38,485 bases of DNA from assembly GCA_900155495.1 (NCBI GenBank), contig FTLJ01000707.1, positions 1 through 38,485 of the forward strand, written 5' to 3'. The notes beneath the pieces were generated by a model. That model had not been told where the DNA came from, did no database searches, and saw only the letters and a program-made list of their open reading frames with translations. Shown here in pieces: positions 32,481-38,485 of this stretch; within the stretch, counting starts at the first letter, position 1; every line of letters starts with the position of its first letter. Origin of the DNA: Porogramme epimiltina. Its lineage: Eukaryota; Basidiomycota; Agaricomycetes; Polyporales; Polyporaceae. The translations under genes and the position numbers were made by a program.

Positions 32481-33105
32481 CTGTGCGTTCGCCTAGTGCG
32501 CACCAATCTCCGGGAGCTTCTGTCGATGTTATTGTGACTCCCTTTCCATGTCGTCTCCTTCCGTTCAAGCTGCCTCAGTGGCGCCCGGGGAAAGGCTTTG
32601 ATTACGCTCCGCCAGGTAGATGCTAGAGTATTGAGCTCTTGAAACTCCGTGCGAAGTACTATCTCCTTGCATAGATCGAGGTACACATCACACCACATGG
32701 AAGAGCACCTCGTCCGCCGAAGAAGATGCATAGGCTCGTAAGATGAGGAGCACGCGAAGAACGAGCGTAGCCGATCATACATCGCTGGGCACACGACGTG
32801 GTGCGGCGACCCGTGGGAGATGGTGGGTGGGGGTGGTAGTCCCTGACCTGTACTTGGTATCCTGTGTAGATATCTTTGGAGGATGATGTTAATACTAAAT
32901 TAAGGGGTACAGGTATGTGAATACGACCGTGTGGATAGTATGGAGTAAGGCCTGAAGCCCGAGCGAGCGAAGCTAAGTGGGGCGCCGGTGCTGGAGATAT
33001 ATTCGACGGAGATGATTGCAGTAAAAGGAACCAAACTTCAAGTACATGATCCTGAAACTCTGATCTGATCAGTGTAGGATCATCGTTAGCATGGTACATA
33101 GTCAC
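32481..33105 (-). other. Coding-like minus-strand stretch, not identified
   Basis: Two overlapping minus-strand frames (32659-33105, 148 codons; 32450-32794, 114 codons) could be joined by a short intron. A donor-like GTCAGG near 32847 and an acceptor-like TGCCCAG near 32783 would bring them together. The downstream frame (YDRLRSFFACSSSYEPMHLL, CDVYLDLCKE) has protein-like composition. No family is recognised. It lies immediately downstream of the dead F-box G and could be an unrelated gene or chance. Confidence 0.25.
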
Positions 33106-33112
33106 AACCGCC

Positions 33113-34375
33113 CTATGATCTCTTACCCAATTCGATGGTGATGTTTCCTTGGAAAGCCTGAGTAAATATTCTCCTGATATTCCCGTAGATCTCTTGTTCT
33201 CTCACACGGAGATTCCCTGGGATGGCCAATACGCCGAGGAAAACATATGTAGGAATGGTGCCTGTTCCAGTGTATATCCGTATTAGCAATGACAACAAGA
33301 TTCTGAAGGGCTTAATCAGACAATGACGCACCGGCACAAGCCTCCGCAGTGGTAGCAAGTCCGCGCCGCTCCATATTTCATTCCAGCGAGTAACCATAGA
33401 CAAACAGTGTACTTGTGTTGCACTGCGGTTCCAAGAGTAGGGAGTTGATGATGAAGTTCTCGACTTTTGGATGCCTCAGGCAGTTTCCTGACTTTGTCCA
33501 CGTTTATTCACTATCTTCCTTAGGCGTGGAATCTGGCTGTGCACCGTTCGTCAAGCGGTCTGTACCAAAGCCTATTCGAAGCTTATCCAAAGTGTCTGGC
33601 GGAATGGAGGAGAGAATGCGCTGGATTCCTCGGAGATCCATACACTTCGTCTCCCACATTGCATTGGTCAATACGTATTTCAAGGAGGAAATTAGGGTCA
33701 TACAACCAGCTCCATGAGTCTAGGTAAGAATGGTGACTTCGATTTGGAAGTCATGCATCCCGGAACAACGCCAAGTGTAGACCATCACACGGTGTCGCAG
33801 TCGAGGGTCTCTAAAACCATAAGGGGATGGAGGGATCGGCCGAAGTCTGAAAAGTTTTGGAATGTTATGAACGATATTTGAACGTGAATCAAAGTGGACA
33901 GCCCAGGAGAAATGATCCTGTTGAGGTAGGAGTGGAGAGGAAGATGTGGGAGGGATGGCGGGTTGACACACCTTGATGGTAAAGGTTGCCGCTCGTCGGG
34001 CTGCGTGGATAAACGGATAAGGAAGGGTGTCCTGAATCTGAAGAAATTTCAGAGAACGAATAATATACCCGTCGCTGAATATACGCCGCACGGGGAGAAG
34101 TACAACGAGAGGCAGGTAATATGGGTGTACGCGTTGACTCCAAATCCCGTAGAGAGTAGGGGCGATGGGTTGATGTCCCTCAGTGCGATCGTGGTTTTGA
34201 TCCATCGATGGGCCCATGCCCACCATTCTGAACAAGCTCAAGCGCAGTTCCGAAGTGCATCAACCGTCAATTGAGACATGAAACTGGATTCGTTGTCGAA
34301 GTCAGACCATAGAGCGCCTATGATGAGGAAACAAAGTTCATGTGGAATTCGAGGATCTTGCGGAGGGGCATACAT
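33113..34375 (-). pseudogene. F-box-like pseudogene G, closest to F
   Basis: It starts at 34375 with MYAPPQDPRIPHELCFLIIG, then ALRNCA, followed at once by an in-frame TGA (34238-34240) where F reads NCALAHPEW. Homology continues through HRWIKTTIALRDIN and YSATGILFVL to a second TGA at 34047-34049. It continues with FQNFSDFGRSLHPL and VPGCMTSKSKSPFLPRLMEL. The exon 2 counterpart reads MDLRGIQRILSSIPPDTLDK near 33640, with a stop at about 33504. The exon 3 counterpart ends in LGKRS at the stop 33113-33115 and contains GNLRVREQEIY, matching F's NNLRVKELQIC. Multiple stops and frameshifts make it dead. Its order and orientation next to F suggest an old tandem duplication. Confidence 0.82.
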
Positions 34376-35870
34376 GGCGACAGCCGTTTTCAGATATATA
34401 TCACGGAGATGATGAAGGAGGGCTCTTGGCAGCTACCAATGGGGAAGGTGAACCAAGGGAAGGACGGTGTTGAAGAAGACTTGAAATCGTGTCCCACTTC
34501 GCCCGAGTTCGGGGATCCGGGCATATAGTTGACGTGCGGTTGTACGGCAGCGTTCCTTAGGCAGCAGGAAATGGTAGCGTATCGTTGCACTAGTCTGTAG
34601 GGTGACATGAGTATAGACTTGGAGCCAAGGTACGAACGGGGCCCGAAGGAACTTAGTCAATGGTGGTAACTGAGGGAGTGAAGCAACGCGGATTAAGCAA
34701 GACCCGGCCGTGATGAATGCGGGTCGAGCCTGTACTAATATTAGAGGTTCCCCCGTGGCCGCCGCCCCATGAGAACCAGTGTTGACATCTGGCAGTACCT
34801 ACCAGTGAGCCGGGCGAAGCAGCCTAGACCTGACGCCCTCCGACAAGCTCTGGATAAGCGCTGAAAGGAGGTCGAGACCGGGCCCATGAAGCGAGTGCGT
34901 GATTGGCTAGGAGCCAAGCACAAACCAAATACGACCACACACGAGCTCGTGGCGCCGGCGACCTCGGGGCATCGATGTGCGACGAGCAAAGCAAAGCCTG
35001 CTTTTCCCCGGCGACCGTTCCCTCAGCCATGTTCTCCCTCCCACTGCCTAGGACCCATTCGCGCGGCCGCCCCGGAGACTCTGCTCGCTCGATGTGTCAC
35101 GCCGCAGCACTATCTCTCCCTTGCAAGATCCCTATACCCCCCTAGAACCCATCGTGAGCGCCGTGCGTCAGAATGTCGCTTCGGTACGTCCCTCAATCCT
35201 ATTTCATTCTTAACCTGGGCTTACCTCTCTCCATCTCCACAGCTCCTCTGCGACTGCACAGTGATCCCTTTTCTCTGCAAGGATGTCCTCAGAGCTCGTA
35301 TTACTGGCGTGAAGTTAGCTGCATGCCGGCGCAGTGAAGACAACGCTGCGCGCCCCGCGAGTGGAGGCTCCAGAGGGTGTTCGCATGAGTTTCTCCGTGA
35401 GCGTCCATTGCGTCCCTCCCATCCCCTCACTACTTGAAAGCTCATCTTGCACACGTCCAAAGGTCATTCCATTCACAAAACGCGACCCCTCAGTGCACCC
35501 TCCATCCCTTGAGTGAATCTCATCGGTGGCCGATTATGTGCTACATGGTTCGGGATATTCAACGCAGGACTCAACACATATGGGCAGGCAGTCCCCTGCT
35601 CGAAGAGCGCATTCACCGAGCACACGCGTGACAACCAATGCCTGAAAGTATGCTTGCCGGATGTTAGCCTGCTTCGATGACCGAAGACGGTCGAGGAGAA
35701 GGTGGTGGAGATCGGAGGTCGGAGCGAGCGCGTGCAGGAGGGCTCTGGAGAAAGTTGGCCAGGAGCTATGGTTGTTTGGTGCGCCGCCTATCCCCTTCCT
35801 TGTTTTCCAGCCGCTGACACCTGCCATCTCCCCTCCCAACTCCCTGCAGATCACGGCTCTCCAAGCAGCA
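34376..35870. promoter_or_regulatory. Spacer and 5' region of NDUFV1 copy 6
   Basis: The paired element is well kept at 34902-34906 (ATTGG) and 34925-34933 (CCAAATACG, followed by ACCACACAC), in the same order as modules 1 and 4. No F-box gene shares this spacer head-to-head in the usual way: the nearest minus-strand gene is the F-type pseudogene G. The NDUFV1 first and FMN-loop exons are not clearly recognisable. The plus-strand frame 34886-35437 is open without motifs. Array-type DNA therefore resumes at about 34.75 kb. Confidence 0.5.
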
Positions 35871-37171
35871 CTGACAAGGGCTGCGCGGGGATCGTGCAAT
35901 GCTCACGAGATCATGTACGGCGACCCCCCACAAGCCCGTCGAAGCTTCCTCGTTGCCGGCCGCGCGATGAATACCAACACGGTATGCATCAGCATCTGTG
36001 GAAAGCCCTTCCAGAAGACATTGCGCGTGCAGCGAGGGGTACAATGCTGGTCTCCTCAGGTGCAGCGCGTGCAGGATCGGGTACGCGCCTCACCTGTATC
36101 TGCATCGTAGCGCGGGGGAGGGGAGGAGACGGCGGCAGTCGAGAGTATGGGAAGGACGCGGAGGAAGGTGGCTCCCGGAGAACGTCAGGCTGTTCAGGTT
36201 CCCAGTGGTGGCGGCGAGTGCGGAGATAGCATTAGTCGCGCGGACGATATGCAGCAGGGGCTGGCCACGGTTCGCGGGTATTGGGAGGGAGAGCCGAAGC
36301 CATTCTGCATGTCTAGGAACGTGAGCAAATGGTGTATAGTCGAGGACTAGATGAGTCTCTCGCCGAACCGCCTAATCGAGCACTGCGCTGGGTGCACGGT
36401 GGATGAGATCCCCTACTGAGGATTGTTCTTTGTGGGTCTGCCCATGCTGCCGATACACAAATGTGTGGATATACTGTGAGCGTTTTGTCTATTCTATTAG
36501 GGGGGTGTCTGACTTTGACATAGGAATGACCACGATTTGCTGGAGGGTCCACATCCTGTCTTAGGATGGATTGATGCAGCCTTCACGACAAACAGGAGTA
36601 CTGATGTTGTCGGGGCTACCATCTCCTTCACGCATGTAAGTCTCACTTTGAGCACTGTCGTCGCCCTCTATTCGCCACGCGTCCCTCTTCTGCTCCCCGC
36701 GTCATCCTTCCCCGCTGCAGTCCGGCGACCCCGCTCCCTGTCGTCACTATACTCTTCCTTGCCCCCCAGCATACTCCTTCCTTCCCTATCATTCGCCTGT
36801 GTGATCATGTCTCTGACACATTCTCCTCACAGTCCGCGAGCCCGAGTCTTGCGACCGGCAAATGCCGTACAGTGACGGCGCGATATGGATGACGCTTATG
36901 ATGGACCGCTGTGACGAGGGTCGCGGACATGGGCACGAGAGCGACGCGCTCTTCCTGGCTTAGGGAGCATGTCGCGAGCCACGCAATCTGCGCGCAAGGC
37001 GGTGGCGTGGCCAGCCCGGGCCTCACGTGGCATTCTTACAGGTCGAGGCGCATGTCACGGCGCTCTAGTAAGAGCAGATCGCAGTGCGGTTTAGAGACGG
37101 GTGGAGAGCGAGGATGACCTGACGCCGGCAATGCTGGATAATCAGTGGGCGAATTTACACGAGACGATATT
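35871..37171 (+). pseudogene. NDUFV1: NDUFV1 copy 6, decayed
   Basis: Recognisable pieces are collinear with the family. They include EIMYGDPP then FLVAGRAMNTNTVCISICGK (35900-36005) and, in another frame, GLLRCSACRIGYAPHLYLHR. Next come LPENVRLFRFPVVAASAE (matching [16 protein letters not shown]) and TICSRGWPRFAGIGRE. Further pieces are RLIEHCAG and LPIHKCVDIL near 36440-36475, then an intron and HDLLEGPHP, ending in NRSTDVVGATISFTH before a GTAAG donor at about 36636. The last exon (from 36834) is strongly decayed: the CGQC loop is reduced to CRTVTARYG, and EHVASHAICAQGGGVASPG matches [20 protein letters not shown]. There are many frameshifts and stops. The copy is as complete in layout as copy 3 but more diverged. 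Confidence 0.85.
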
Positions 37172-37321
37172 GTAAATGTAGAAGTGGGAGCGATTTGTTG
37201 GGGGTATTGTGCGCGGACGGTACATGTGGAGTCCACAGAGTAATGATGAGGATGTACGGGATCGCGGGGAAATGGAGAGGAAGAATAGCAGACCGAACTA
37301 GGAGTAAAGGTGTCGGGTTCA

Positions 37322-38162
37322 CTACAAAGAATCTTCAGAGCAATATAAGTGCATGCATGCCCGCGAGAGCGTGCTCGGGTGTCGCCCTTGTCCAACAACA
37401 CAGAGTCCTTCAAGGTACGACCACACGGCGCCCTCTCCGACTTTGAACCTGTTGTAAGTACGGTGTTTGCAAGGGGACTGAGTAATTTCTACTCTAGGTC
37501 GTCTGGGAGACACTCGAAGCCTAAAGGGCGCCGAGGGTATCAGCGGATTAGATAGGAGTCTCACTGGGCGTCCGCACGTACCGAGTTCGATCTCCAATTG
37601 TCCCGTCTCTGACGCCTTTGGAAAGAACTTCCTTAGGCTCATTGAAATGTGTTCCTCCTGGTGCTTGTACGTGAATGGTATATAGCTCACGAATATCTTG
37701 ATAGTCAAAGGTGGTGTACCTGTGCAGAGGGGTGCACGTTAACGACAGATGCACTGTGTTTTTGTAGATAAAAACCATACCTCCACAGCTTTCCTCCAAG
37801 ACCAAAACATTCTGTTCGAGGCGTCCTGTTCCCTCGCTGTATGAGAGAGCCGATTCTATTTTCGGCCACGGAAAAACCACTCGTAGATGCCGAGATGAGG
37901 CCTTCGTAGGATTCCAGGAGCGGAGCGTTGCCTGGAGACTTTGAAGACATTTGATCCCGCATCTGCCTACAGTAACTCTGCTAAGGTTACTAAACCCCGT
38001 TAAGGATACGTATTGTGCCTGGTCCCATAGGGCAGGAGCTAATTGCATATCTTGCCCATCTAGCTCTCCTTCGTCTTCTAACTCAAAGGCAATGTCACGC
38101 AATTGATCTTTGGGGAGAGCGGAGAGAATTCTGTTAACCCCACATGCATGGATGGTATAAAG
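37322..38162 (-). pseudogene. F-box-like gene H, exons 2 and 3 only
   Basis: Exon 2 (38162-37781) begins after a TATTAG acceptor with LYTIHACGVNRILSALP and carries LRSWNPTKASSRHL. Intron 2 (61 nt, 37780-37720, phase 1) has a GTATGG donor. Exon 3 (37719-37322) has YKHQEEHISMSLRKFFPKAS and stays open for 133 codons, much longer than the 49-59 of the paralogues, running into the usual 3' spacer. Both exons are open and in phase. Exon 1 with the F-box core is not found in the remaining 320 bp: family similarity ends inside intron 1 at about 38200. It is either broken by rearrangement or continues past an insertion beyond the window. Confidence 0.75.
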
Positions 38163-38199
38163 CTAATATACGGGAATCAGTTTGAGCGTGAGGGGGAAT

Positions 38200-38485
38200 G
38201 TTGGAGCATGCAAGCGGAACGCCTCTCGGGGTGTCCAGCATCTGCGAGAGGTCACGCCGTGTTTCGCTACCACGGAATTCCGGAGCGAATTTCCATATAA
38301 GGCAACTTCTTAGTATTCCATTATTCCGATGTTTTGGCTCATAGTATTCTGACGTTTTGGCTCTCATCCCGACATTCTCTCTCCGCCTTTCGAATCTCGG
38401 AATCACGTCCGTTGTCCCATATCATGCTGACCAGTTCCGTTCATATGCCGCTCGCTGTAGACACATGCGTCTTTGCTCGCTCTTA
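38200..38485. other. Right-end segment with a short tandem repeat
   Basis: No gene is seen. A 19-bp motif, TATTCCGATGTTTTGGCTC at 38322-38340, recurs as TATTCTGACGTTTTGGCTC at 38345-38363 (17 of 19 identical, period 23). The segment replaces the expected F-box exon 1 and may be the end of an inserted element. Confidence 0.4.

Noticed and set aside
2634..37171. Bacterial nuoF operon or mitochondrial DNA
   Set aside because: The copies contain spliceosomal introns and a presequence, lie among intron-containing F-box genes and have no other respiratory genes nearby.

Overview
This window looks like nuclear DNA of a filamentous basidiomycete (mushroom-forming class). Genes are broken by short GT-AG introns (about 50-80 nt, a few of 160 nt). 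Introns, mitochondrial presequence remnants and a multi-exon microsomal-type cytochrome P450 exclude a bacterial or organellar origin. All exon models were built by hand from reading frame, splice signals and comparison of the copies with each other; no database was searched.

Layout. From about 0.5 to 24.5 kb, and again from about 34.8 kb to the right end, the window is an array of modules of roughly 5 kb. Each module has a minus-strand F-box-like gene and a plus-strand relic of the 51-kDa NADH-binding subunit of mitochondrial complex I (NDUFV1 / nuo-51). The pair is divergent at its heads and convergent with the next pair at its tails. F-box start codons lie at 1176, 6154, 10996, 16117 and 21308, so the spacing is 4.8-5.2 kb. 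The modules alternate in type: F-box B resembles D, C resembles E, and relic 2 resembles relic 4. The last duplication was therefore probably of a two-module unit of about 10 kb.

F-box genes: A (0.46-1.18 kb, 3' end replaced), B (420 aa), C (423 aa), D (419 aa), E (one single-base frameshift), F (407 aa, more diverged), G (dead) and H (exons 2-3 only). B, C, D and F splice to complete open proteins with the same two intron positions and phases.

NDUFV1 relics: every copy is broken. Copy 1 (2.63-4.47 kb) is nearly full length but has in-frame stops, a frameshift and a lost iron-sulfur cysteine. Copies 3 and 6 are long and decayed. Copies 2, 4 and 5 are fragments, and two very diverged C-terminal pieces (about 7.1 and 24.2 kb) suggest older rounds of duplication. 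The working complex I gene must be elsewhere.

Between the two array parts, 24.8-27.0 kb holds one complete nine-exon cytochrome P450 (523 aa, minus strand). From 27 to 34.4 kb the DNA looks more AT-rich and holds the diverged F-box gene F, the dead F-box gene G and a few weak coding-like stretches. A 580-bp stretch with 12-bp terminal inverted repeats has inserted upstream of F-box E, at a site that is uninterrupted in the other modules.

Working together: the F-box proteins probably act as substrate receptors of SCF ubiquitin ligases, and the P450 is an independent ER monooxygenase. I see no shared pathway. The main story is birth-and-death evolution in which one gene of a duplicated pair stays open and its partner decays.
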